From Acidimicrobiaceae bacterium (lineage in GTDB: Bacteria > Actinomycetota > Acidimicrobiia > Acidimicrobiales > Ilumatobacteraceae), in assembly GCA_003455715.1 (NCBI GenBank), contig DMQJ01000295.1:1-5609 (forward strand): a stretch of DNA of 5,609 nt, read 5' to 3'. The translations under genes were made by a program, and so were the position numbers. Below, piece by piece: positions 1 to 5,609 of this stretch (position 1 is the first letter of the stretch; every line of letters begins with the position of its first letter). Under the pieces are notes generated by a model that was given only the letters and a program-made list of their open reading frames with translations, ran no database searches and had not been told where the DNA came from.

Positions 1-1
1 A

Positions 2-667
2 GCCTTGCTCGCAGCTGAGCCGCTGGCCGGAACGCCCGCAGGCGCGCAGCCGCCGGTCGCACCTTCGGCCGAGGCCGCACCGTCGTCGGGGGGCGGCGCC
101 ATTTCGTGCCCGCACTGTTCGGTGCCGAACCTGGCCGAGGCGCTTTTCTGTGAAGGATGCGGCTACGACTTCACCACGGGCCAGACCCCGACGCACACCA
201 CCGAGGTCGCCAGCGGCGCCACTTCCGCTCCGACGGCTCCGGGCTCAGCGGTCGAGCCCGCTCCTCCCGGCGCCGCGTGGGTCGTCATCGTCGAGGTCGA
301 CGCCGAGTGGTATCGGTTGAAAGGGGTGCTGGCCGATCAGCCGTGTCCGCCTCCGTCATCGTCGACCGTGCGGCTCACGAGTCGTACCGCACTCGTCGGC
401 CGCACGTCGGCGTCACGAGGGGTGCGGCCGGAGATCGCACTCGATGGCGACACCGGGGTCTCGCGTCGGCACGCCCAGTTCGTTCTCGAACCCGACCTCA
501 TCACCGTGGTCGATCTGTCGAGCACGAACGGCACCTATGTGGTGCCCGGTGGTTCGGTGCCCGACGAGGCGGTGCAGCCGATCGTGCCCGGCGTGCCAAC
601 GGTGCTTGCCGACGGCGACCGGGTGTACGTCGGTGCCTGGACCTGCCTCACCGTGCGTTCGGCCTGA
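2..667 (+). CDS. Zinc-ribbon and FHA-domain protein, 5'-truncated by the window edge
   Basis: Probable cytoplasmic phosphothreonine-binding signalling protein. The frame is open to the left edge, so the true start lies outside the window; a TTG at 5 is unlikely to be it. Numbering from that TTG, 220 residues are visible. A short zinc ribbon comes first: CPHC at 35-38 and CEGC at 49-52, four cysteines suited to one zinc ion, followed by GYDF. A Pro/Ala/Thr-rich linker (about 57-91) leads to a strand-rich segment (WVVIVEVDAEWY, 92-103) and then the FHA domain, about 122-218. FHA signatures present are VGR (131-133), the SRRH motif (153-156), SSTNGTY (172-178) and DGDRVYVG (203-210). In FHA domains the Arg, Ser and Asn of these motifs contact phosphothreonine. 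The loop between SSTNGTY and DGDRV is longer than usual and rich in Pro and Val. Such proteins often sit with von Willebrand-A, PP2C phosphatase or Ser/Thr kinase genes, which here could only lie to the left. The phosphorylated partner is unknown. Confidence 0.9.
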   Translation, partial: ALLAAEPLAGTPAGAQPPVAPSAEAAPSSGGGAISCPHCSVPNLAEALFCEGCGYDFTTGQTPTHTTEVASGATSAPTAPGSAVEPAPPGAAWVVIVEVDAEWYRLKGVLADQPCPPPSSSTVRLTSRTALVGRTSASRGVRPEIALDGDTGVSRRHAQFVLEPDLITVVDLSSTNGTYVVPGGSVPDEAVQPIVPGVPTVLADGDRVYVGAWTCLTVRSA

Positions 668-670
668 GCG

Positions 671-2059
671 CTAGCTCGCAGCGAGCGAGCACACCTCGGC
701 GAACCCTGCGCGCAGGCACTCCACCATCACGTCGGGGTCGGGGATGGCTGCTGCGTCCATGTTCACGCCGATGCAGCAGGTGCCGTTGTAGCTCATCAGC
801 GTGATGTTGACGGCTGCGCCGGCGGTTGGGCCGAACGGGAAGAAGCGCTCCACCTTGGCACCTTCCAGCCACATGGGCATCGGTACGCCGGGCACGTTGC
901 TCGCCAGGAAGTCGACGCCCTTCAGCATCGCCCCGATCACTCCCTTGGGCATCAGGTTCAACGCGCCGGCGATGGCCTCGGTGTGGTCCAACGCCTTCTC
1001 GTTGCGGATACCCTCCACCACCCGGTGCAGATCGGCCACTCGTTCGGCGGGCGTGGGCTCGTCGACCGGGACAGTGAAGCGGGTCACCGACACGTGGTTG
1101 CCACCTTCGGCATGGCCGGCACTTCGCTGGCTGATGGGCATGGCGACACGCAGTTCGTGCACTTCGGTGCCGTGGAAGTGGTGGTACTTCTGGAGGCCCG
1201 CAGTGATCCCTGCTAGGAACCCATCGTTGAGCCGCCCACCGGCGGCACGGGCTGAGGCGTGCAGATGGTTCACCGGGACCTCGACGGTGCGGAAGTTCGA
1301 CGACATCATGCGTCCCACCATCACGGTCGACTTCGGTGATGTGGTGGGGGCGAGGAACTTGGCAATCGAGCCGATGGTGGCCACTGCCGACTCGACCGCC
1401 TGCTGTGGGTGACGCACTGCGTGCACCAGCGTGGGGAGCGCCGACGACAGCTGCTGGCGGGCGAAGTCGATCACGCCCTCCACGTCGTGGATCACGACAT
1501 CGCGGAGCAGTTCGGCAGAGGTCGTGCGGCGAGCCGCCGGGCGCTCGGTGCGCGTCGTTGGCACCGGATGAGCCTCGAAGTCGAACAGATGAGCTGCCAG
1601 CTGTACGGCGCCAATGCCATCGGTGACCACATGGTGGGCCTTCACCACCAAGGCCGCGCCTTCGTCTGGGCGACCGTCGGTGCTCACACCTTCCACGAGG
1701 GTGAACTCCCACAGCGGCCGCGCGGAGTCGAACCCGCCGATGGCCTGTGTGCGAGCCCAGTCGAGCAGATCCTGGTGGGTGCTGCCATCAGGGAGGCGCA
1801 CGCGGCGGAGGTGGTAATGCAGGTCGAAGTCGGGGTCGGGCACCCAGCGCAGGGTGGTTGGGTGCAACGGCACGGGCACCACCTTCTCCCGAAGCGCCGG
1901 GATGTGGTGTGTGATCTCCTCCACTCGCGCTTGCACCCTGGCCCACGACGGCGACGACTCCAACAGGACGACGCCGAGGATGGTGCTGCGCAGGAGCGGG
2001 TCGGCCTCGACCATCCACATGATGGTGTCGTTCTGACTCAGGTACGTGCGGTCGGCCAT
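671..2059 (-). CDS. Wax ester synthase/diacylglycerol acyltransferase (WS/DGAT family)
   Basis: Transfers an acyl group from acyl-CoA to diacylglycerol or a long-chain alcohol, making triacylglycerol or wax ester; members usually act at the inner face of the membrane or at lipid inclusions. The protein is 462 residues, normal for the family. The catalytic HHxxxDG motif is HHVVTDG at 142-148, where the second His is the expected general base, preceded by the conserved PLWEF (115-119). The C-terminal half (DUF1298-like) shows the ND pair at 278-279, SNVPG at 387-391, and NITLMSYNG around 418-426. The N-terminus (LSQNDTIMWMVEADPLLRSTI) departs from the common LSPxDxxFLxxE form and marks a divergent subclade, so the substrate (diacylglycerol, fatty alcohol or another acceptor) is uncertain. 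The ATG at 2059 is preferred over an in-frame ATG 51 bp upstream (2110) because a good GGAGG lies 9 nt before it and homology begins there. It lies 70 bp downstream of the Dyp peroxidase gene with no clear promoter between them, so co-transcription is likely. Its stop is 3 bp from the end of the convergent FHA gene. Confidence 0.95.
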   Translation of the reverse strand: MADRTYLSQNDTIMWMVEADPLLRSTILGVVLLESSPSWARVQARVEEITHHIPALREKVVPVPLHPTTLRWVPDPDFDLHYHLRRVRLPDGSTHQDLLDWARTQAIGGFDSARPLWEFTLVEGVSTDGRPDEGAALVVKAHHVVTDGIGAVQLAAHLFDFEAHPVPTTRTERPAARRTTSAELLRDVVIHDVEGVIDFARQQLSSALPTLVHAVRHPQQAVESAVATIGSIAKFLAPTTSPKSTVMVGRMMSSNFRTVEVPVNHLHASARAAGGRLNDGFLAGITAGLQKYHHFHGTEVHELRVAMPISQRSAGHAEGGNHVSVTRFTVPVDEPTPAERVADLHRVVEGIRNEKALDHTEAIAGALNLMPKGVIGAMLKGVDFLASNVPGVPMPMWLEGAKVERFFPFGPTAGAAVNITLMSYNGTCCIGVNMDAAAIPDPDVMVECLRAGFAEVCSLAAS

Positions 2060-2089
2060 CGGGATCGTCCTCCGGCGAGGATCGTCCCG
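2060..2089 (-). promoter_or_regulatory. Hairpin burying the WS/DGAT ribosome binding site
   Basis: In the mRNA sense (minus strand) this 30-nt segment reads as nested complementary arms. CGGGA pairs with TCCCG on the outside and TCCTC pairs with GAGGA on the inside. The two helices are separated by a symmetrical CGA/CGA internal loop, and a GCCG tetraloop closes the inner helix. The Shine-Dalgarno GGAGG (2073-2069) lies in the inner helix and loop edge, and the outer helix ends at the base before the ATG. When folded, the start site should be poorly accessible. The pairing is read directly from the sequence; a regulatory role (translational coupling, protein or RNA binding, temperature sensing) is inference. 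The same near-palindrome could instead be a DNA operator. Confidence 0.5.
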
Positions 2090-2110
2090 CTGCGGTTCAC
2101 CAGCGCACAA

Positions 2111-2124
2111 GGGCCGTTCGGCCC
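2111..2124 (-). terminator. GC-rich stem-loop just after the Dyp peroxidase stop codon
   Basis: GGGCCG-AA-CGGCCC (minus strand) is a perfect 6-bp GC-only stem with a two-base apex; in RNA the innermost pairs would open to enlarge the loop. It begins 5 nt after the peroxidase stop and is followed by TTGTG, not a run of T. It is therefore a weak intrinsic terminator at best and may act as an mRNA-stabilising or attenuating hairpin between the two cistrons. Confidence 0.3.
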
Positions 2125-2129
2125 GTCAC

Positions 2130-3020
2130 TCAACCGAGTGCGTCGCCCAGTGCCTCCAGGCTCGGCACGAACCAGTACGCGCCGGTGACCGGCTGTGTGA
2201 ACTCGGTGAGTCGGTCGCGCAGGCCGTCGCCGGATACCCCGAACATGCGCTCGAGCATTGCCGTGAAGCGCTGTGGGTCGGCGCTGAAGGCGACGAACAC
2301 AAGGCCGTGCTCGTTGACGGTTCCGTAGGGCACGCTGCGTCGGTAGATCTCGATCTCGTCTCCCTCAGCGTCGTGCAGCACCACGCGCGAGATGTGTGCG
2401 GTGGGTGGCTTGAGGTGGTCGTCGAGTTCTCGGTCGTCGGCCTTGGTGCGGCCGATGATGCCTTCCTGCTCGGTCACAGGCAGGAGGTGGAAGCGGTCAA
2501 GGTCGTGGACCCATCGTTGGGTGATGGCGAATGTCCCGCCGGCGCCGGGTTGGCCGGCAGGCACGACCACCACGCCGAAGGCCTCCTCCACGCTCGGGTT
2601 CTCGGTGCCGTCGACGAACCCGGTGAGGTCGCGGCTGTCGTGGTACACGAAGCCCGCTACTTCGCTCGCCACACTGGCCACGGGGCGGAGGTGGGCGGCG
2701 ACGGTGCGGGCGACGTCGAACAGGTCGTCGTCGCCGGAGCCGTGCAGCCACACCCAGAGGTCGTGCTCGGTGCTGGGCACGCCGTCGAGGTCGGGAAACT
2801 CGCTGAGGTGGGCAGGGGCCGCCGTGGGGGCCAGTTCGCGCCAGAGCGCAGGGGAGAAGCCGATGACGATGTTGACGCCGCCAGCGGCAACGCTCGGCTG
2901 GCGGAGTGGGGCGAGAGCAGCGAGCACTGCTGACGGTGCCCGGTCGGCGTGCAACACGAACTCGAGGTGGCGGTGTGATCGAGTCCCCTGGGCGAAGATG
3001 CCCGGCTGCGGCGTTCCCAT
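2130..3020 (-). CDS. Dyp-type haem peroxidase (class B, YfeX-like)
   Basis: Haem-dependent dye-decolourising-type peroxidase, which uses hydrogen peroxide to oxidise organic or metal substrates. The protein is 296 residues, typical of the short intracellular class B/YfeX group, and starts with the characteristic PQPGIFA. The family GxxDG motif is GFVDGTEN at 134-141, with D137 the expected distal catalytic aspartate. H209 in TAHISR is the probable proximal haem ligand, and R227 in YRRSVPYG matches the conserved distal arginine. The position equivalent to Asn246 of Rhodococcus DypB is Ser229, as in YfeX-like proteins. No Tat or Sec signal is visible, so it is probably cytoplasmic. The chain ends at the fold end (YWFVPSLEALGDALG), without the extra tail that loads some Dyp enzymes into encapsulin. 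The ATG at 3020 fits homology, although the GGGGGG touching it is a poor Shine-Dalgarno. GTG codons at 3047, 3044 and 3038 and an ATG at 3098 are in frame but would only add a G-rich, non-homologous leader. The gene is divergent from nifJ and probably heads a unit with WS/DGAT. Confidence 0.95.
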   Translation of the reverse strand: MGTPQPGIFAQGTRSHRHLEFVLHADRAPSAVLAALAPLRQPSVAAGGVNIVIGFSPALWRELAPTAAPAHLSEFPDLDGVPSTEHDLWVWLHGSGDDDLFDVARTVAAHLRPVASVASEVAGFVYHDSRDLTGFVDGTENPSVEEAFGVVVVPAGQPGAGGTFAITQRWVHDLDRFHLLPVTEQEGIIGRTKADDRELDDHLKPPTAHISRVVLHDAEGDEIEIYRRSVPYGTVNEHGLVFVAFSADPQRFTAMLERMFGVSGDGLRDRLTEFTQPVTGAYWFVPSLEALGDALG

Positions 3021-3157
3021 CCCCCCAGTCTGTCCCACCCCCACCACCTTTACGTAAAAGGTGACAGGCTCGGACCGCAGGTCAGGGCCTGTGCACAACC
3101 TGTCACCTTTTACGTAAAGCGGGGATGGGGGTGGGCGAAAGGCCCTACTGAGGGGGG
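3021..3157. promoter_or_regulatory. Divergent control region with mirrored G-rich leaders
   Basis: The region between the peroxidase and nifJ starts is symmetrical beyond its central inverted repeat. Reading outward on either side, the 21-bp arm is followed after 4 nt (peroxidase side) or 6 nt (nifJ side) by an identical TGGGGGTGGG (complement of 3034-3043; 3126-3135). Then come ACTGGGGGG (complement of 3021-3029) and ACTGAGGGGGG (3147-3157). Each transcript would thus have a similar G-rich leader. Promoters for both genes must lie in or near this segment, but I see no clear -35/-10 pair. The G tracts may be low-complexity coincidence. Confidence 0.4.
3048..3119. repeat. Perfect 21-bp inverted repeat with 30-bp spacer
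   Basis: The left arm (3048-3068) and right arm (3099-3119) are exact reverse complements over all 21 bases. Each arm contains the perfect 10-bp palindrome TTTACGTAAA (3049-3058 and 3109-3118) joined to AGGTGACAGG or its complement. The left arm can also fold alone, CACCTTTACG with CGTAAAAGGTG, with one bulged A. The 30-bp spacer (3069-3098) has weaker internal CAGG/CCTG symmetry. This looks like either a pair of regulator sites shared by the divergent genes or a REPIN-like doublet of repetitive extragenic palindromes; the window holds only this one copy, so the two cannot be separated. AT-rich TTTACGTAAA stands out against the GC-rich surroundings. Confidence 0.85.
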
Positions 3158-3169
3158 AGGGGAGGGTCC

Positions 3170-3175
3170 TAGGTT
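3170..3175 (+). promoter_or_regulatory. Possible -10 element for a leaderless nifJ transcript
   Basis: TAGGTT fits the TANNNT form of actinobacterial -10 elements and ends 6 nt before the GTG at 3182, the spacing expected if transcription starts at the start codon. There is no good Shine-Dalgarno at normal distance: the purine tract at 3151-3166 ends 15 nt before the GTG and the AGG at 3178-3180 is too close. No recognisable -35 accompanies it, so this remains a weak call. Confidence 0.25.
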
Positions 3176-3181
3176 GCAGGT

Positions 3182-5609
3182 GTGAGTCCCGACCCAGTAC
3201 CTGCCGCGCTCTCCGAGCGCGAAGTGGTCGACGCCAGTGAGGCTGTCGCCCGGGTGGCCCACCTCCTGTCGGAAGTGATCGCCATCTATCCCATCACCCC
3301 TGCCTCCGTCATGGGCGAACACGCCGATGCGTGGAGCGCCCGCGGCCACACCAACCTGTGGGGCGTCGTGCCAGAAGTGATCGAGATGCAAAGCGAGGCC
3401 GGTGCTGCCGGCGCGTTGCACGGTGCCGTGCTGCGAGGCGCCATGGCCACCACCTTCACTGCCAGCCAGGGCCTCCTGTTGATGCTGCCCGACATGTTCA
3501 AGCTGGCGGGTGAACTCACCCCCGCCGTCATCCACGTGGCCGCCCGCAGCGTGGCCACCCATGCGCTGAGCATCTTCGGCGACCACAGCGACGTGATGGC
3601 GGCCCGCAGCACCGGGTTCACCATGCTGTGCGCCGGCAGCGTGCAGGAAGCCGGCGACATGGCGGCGGTCGCACACGCTGCCACGTTGGCGTCACGGGTG
3701 CCGGTGCTGCACTTCTTCGACGGGTTCCGCACAAGCCACGAGGTGAACACCGTGGTGGTGCCCACGGCCGAGCAACTGCGCTCGCTCGTCGACGACGAGC
3801 TCATCGCCGCTCACCGGGCACGAGGCCTCGACCCCAATCGCCCGATGCTGCGTGGCAGCGCCCAGAACCCCGACGTCTTCTTCCAGGCTCGTGAAGCCTG
3901 CACGCCGTTCCACGCCGCGGTGCCCTCCGTCGTGCAGGCCACCATGGATCGCTTCGCAGCCATCACCGGCCGCCAGTACCACCTCGCCGAGTACCACGGC
4001 GCTCCCGACGCAGAGCGCGTCGTGGTGGTGATGGGGTCAGGTGCCGGGGCGGTTCGGGAAGCCGTCGACGAACTCAATGCCCGTGGCGAACGCGTGGGCA
4101 TGGTGGCGTTGCGCCTGTTCCGCCCGCTGCCCACCGAGCAGCTGCTGGCAGCCTTGCCACCGTCTACTCGCACCATCGCCGTCCTCGATCGCACGAAGGA
4201 ACCGGGCGCGCCGTTCGAGCCGCTGCACCTCGACCTACTGGCCACGATGTGGCACAGCCCGACCTCGCACTGGGCGACGGGCGAGCGTCCGCGTGTGTTC
4301 GGCGGCCGTTACGGGCTGAGCAGCAAGGAGTTCACCCCGGCAATGGTGAAAGCCGTGTTCGACGAGGCCAACGCGGCGGAGCCGACCAACCCGTTCACCG
4401 TGGGCATCGTCGACGATGTGAGTCACACCAGCCTCACGCCCGATGCATCGTTCCGCACCGACACCGCCAAGGTGCGGGCGGTGTTCTATGGCCTCGGCTC
4501 CGACGGCACGGTGGGCGCCAACAAGAACACGGCGAAGATCGTCGGTGGCCACAGCGGGCTTCACGTGCAGGCGTACTTCGTGTACGACTCGAAGAAATCG
4601 GGCAGCATGACCGTGAGCCATCTACGGTTCGACCCTCAGCCCATCGGCAGCACCTACCTCGTCGACGATGCCACCTTCGTGGGTGTGCACCAGTGGAGCT
4701 TCCTGGAGCGGATCAACGTGCTCGACGTCGCTGCCCCTGGCGCAACCGTGTTGCTCAACTCGCCCTATGCGCCCGACCAGGTGTGGGGGCGGCTGCCGGT
4801 GGAGGCGCAACAGCAGGTGGTCAGCAAGGGCCTGCGCCTGTACGCCATCGACGGCGCCAAGGTGGCTCGAGAGGCGGGCCTGGGCAACCGCATCAATACG
4901 GTGATGCAGACCTGCTTCTTCGCGCTCGCCGATGTGCTGCCCACCGAGCAGGCACTGAGTGAACTGCGTGAGGCAATTGCCCATTCGTACGGTGCCCGCG
5001 GCGACGTGGTGGTGGAGCGCAACGTGGCGGCGGTCGACACCGCGCTCAGCCATCTGCACGAGGTGCCGGTGGGCGGTGTCGTCGATTCGACGAGCCAGCT
5101 GCGTGCAGCCGTGGCCGCCGACGCGCCGGAGTTCGTGCAACGAGTCACCGCCCGGATGCTGGCCGGGGAGGGCGACCTCCTGCCGGTGAGCGCGTTGCCG
5201 CCCGACGGTGCGTTCGTCACCGGTACGTCGAAGTGGGAGAAGCGCACGATTGCCCCTGAGATTCCCATCTGGGAGCCCGATCTGTGCATCGACTGCGGGA
5301 AGTGCGCCATCGTCTGCCCCCATGCGGCGATCCGAATGAAGGTGTACGAGCCGAGCGCCGTGGAGTCCGCTGGCGCTGTCGACTCGTTGAAGGGGAAAGA
5401 CTTCCGCAGCCGCGAGGTGCCCGGCATGCGCCTCACTGTGCAAGTCGCGCCCGACGACTGCACCGGTTGCGGGGTGTGCGTGCAGTCGTGCCCGGCACAC
5501 GACAAGAGCGAGGTGAAGCGCAAGAGCATCAACATGCGACCCATCGCCGAGTACCTCGAGGTGGAGCGGGCCGCGTGGGATGCCTTCCACCGCATCGAGG
5601 CCGCCGACC
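3182..5609 (+). CDS. nifJ: Pyruvate:ferredoxin (flavodoxin) oxidoreductase, 3'-truncated by the window edge
   Basis: Oxidatively decarboxylates pyruvate to acetyl-CoA and CO2, passing electrons to ferredoxin or flavodoxin; cytoplasmic. The frame is open from the GTG at 3182 to the window edge (809 codons); single-chain family members have about 1,170-1,200 residues. The start is fixed by an in-frame TAG at 3170 and by homology beginning near residue 14. Domain I carries YPITP (36-40, with the pyruvate-site Thr39), QSEAGA (Glu72, the thiamine-activating Glu) and AARS...SIFGDHSDVM (Arg122 matches the pyruvate-binding Arg). Domain II is about 279-390, with the conserved TKEPG. Domain III (about 431-620) contains FYGLGSDGTVGANKN (435-449) and ends in the EKR-type stretch SYGARGD...AAVD (602-619). 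The ferredoxin domain has two complete [4Fe-4S] motifs: C702/C705/C708/C712 and C760/C763/C766/C770, each followed by Pro. The C-terminal thiamine-diphosphate domain lies beyond the window. The domain order identifies pyruvate synthase rather than the two-subunit 2-oxoglutarate enzymes. Key residues seen are intact. It is divergent from the Dyp peroxidase gene. Confidence 0.97.
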   Translation, partial: MSPDPVPAALSEREVVDASEAVARVAHLLSEVIAIYPITPASVMGEHADAWSARGHTNLWGVVPEVIEMQSEAGAAGALHGAVLRGAMATTFTASQGLLLMLPDMFKLAGELTPAVIHVAARSVATHALSIFGDHSDVMAARSTGFTMLCAGSVQEAGDMAAVAHAATLASRVPVLHFFDGFRTSHEVNTVVVPTAEQLRSLVDDELIAAHRARGLDPNRPMLRGSAQNPDVFFQAREACTPFHAAVPSVVQATMDRFAAITGRQYHLAEYHGAPDAERVVVVMGSGAGAVREAVDELNARGERVGMVALRLFRPLPTEQLLAALPPSTRTIAVLDRTKEPGAPFEPLHLDLLATMWHSPTSHWATGERPRVFGGRYGLSSKEFTPAMVKAVFDEANAAEPTNPFTVGIVDDVSHTSLTPDASFRTDTAKVRAVFYGLGSDGTVGANKNTAKIVGGHSGLHVQAYFVYDSKKSGSMTVSHLRFDPQPIGSTYLVDDATFVGVHQWSFLERINVLDVAAPGATVLLNSPYAPDQVWGRLPVEAQQQVVSKGLRLYAIDGAKVAREAGLGNRINTVMQTCFFALADVLPTEQALSELREAIAHSYGARGDVVVERNVAAVDTALSHLHEVPVGGVVDSTSQLRAAVAADAPEFVQRVTARMLAGEGDLLPVSALPPDGAFVTGTSKWEKRTIAPEIPIWEPDLCIDCGKCAIVCPHAAIRMKVYEPSAVESAGAVDSLKGKDFRSREVPGMRLTVQVAPDDCTGCGVCVQSCPAHDKSEVKRKSINMRPIAEYLEVERAAWDAFHRIEAAD

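Noticed and set aside
648..1712. 354-codon minus-strand frame overlapping WS/DGAT in another phase
   Set aside because: Arg/Pro-rich, low-complexity composition and no motifs; the overlapping frame contains the intact HHxxxDG acyltransferase.
2130..2165. Encapsulin cargo-loading tail on the Dyp peroxidase
   Set aside because: The protein ends within the normal fold end, with no extra flexible C-terminal extension, and no encapsulin gene is in the window.
1409..2188. 259-codon plus-strand frame opposite the start of WS/DGAT
   Set aside because: No domain recognised and it crosses the acyltransferase start and the intergenic hairpins; a shadow frame.
2046..2933. 295-codon plus-strand open frame opposite the Dyp peroxidase
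   Set aside because: Antisense shadow of a well-supported gene in high-GC DNA; its translation shows no recognisable domain and codes across the peroxidase stop and intergenic gap.
3018..3098. Upstream ATG (3098) as the Dyp peroxidase start
   Set aside because: It would begin at the inner edge of the right arm of the inverted repeat and translate the spacer, left arm and G-rich leader; family homology starts at the ATG at 3020.
3048..3119. Terminal inverted repeats of an insertion sequence or MITE with cargo
   Set aside because: The arms are only 30 bp apart with no coding content, and no flanking target-site duplication is evident.
3120..3166. Canonical G-quadruplex in the nifJ leader
   Set aside because: The G runs fall in two groups of three separated by 16 nt, so strict four-run, loop-of-seven criteria are not met; kept only as a possibility in the mirrored-leader finding.
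4622..5590. 322-codon minus-strand open frame opposite nifJ
   Set aside because: The opposite strand holds conserved PFOR and ferredoxin motifs throughout; the His/Gly/Arg-rich product looks like a GC-driven shadow.

Overview
High-GC DNA, very probably from an actinobacterium. The gene content (an unusual N-terminal variant of WS/DGAT, a one-chain pyruvate:ferredoxin oxidoreductase, a zinc-ribbon/FHA protein) and the GTG start would suit the Acidimicrobiia (Ilumatobacter or Microthrix relatives). That placement is an inference from gene style; no marker gene is present.

Layout, left to right. (1) 2-667, plus strand: the C-terminal part of a zinc-ribbon plus FHA-domain phosphothreonine-binding protein whose start lies left of the window. 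(2) 671-2059, minus strand: a wax ester synthase/diacylglycerol acyltransferase (WS/DGAT), tail to tail with the FHA gene and only 3 bp away. (3) 2130-3020, minus strand: a class-B-like (YfeX-like) Dyp-type haem peroxidase, 70 bp upstream of WS/DGAT and probably in the same transcription unit. (4) 3021-3181: a 161-bp divergent intergenic region dominated by a perfect 21-bp inverted repeat, flanked on both sides by similar G-rich leaders. (5) 3182 to the right edge, plus strand: the first 809 codons of nifJ, a pyruvate:ferredoxin/flavodoxin oxidoreductase. Both [4Fe-4S] motifs are visible; the C-terminal thiamine-diphosphate domain is cut off by the window edge.

How the genes may work together (inference): PFOR makes acetyl-CoA and low-potential electrons and is typically oxygen-sensitive. 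A peroxide-consuming haem enzyme is divergently transcribed from the same control region, and the last gene of the peroxidase unit makes storage lipid (triacylglycerol or wax ester), a sink for acyl groups derived from acetyl-CoA. This gives a plausible redox/carbon-storage locus, not a proven one.

The most noteworthy non-coding signals are the inverted repeat with mirrored leaders between the peroxidase and nifJ, and a 30-nt hairpin that ends at the base before the WS/DGAT start codon and buries its Shine-Dalgarno sequence. No tRNA, rRNA, CRISPR array, insertion sequence or phage gene is seen. I see no convincing new multi-gene defence or mobile system here.
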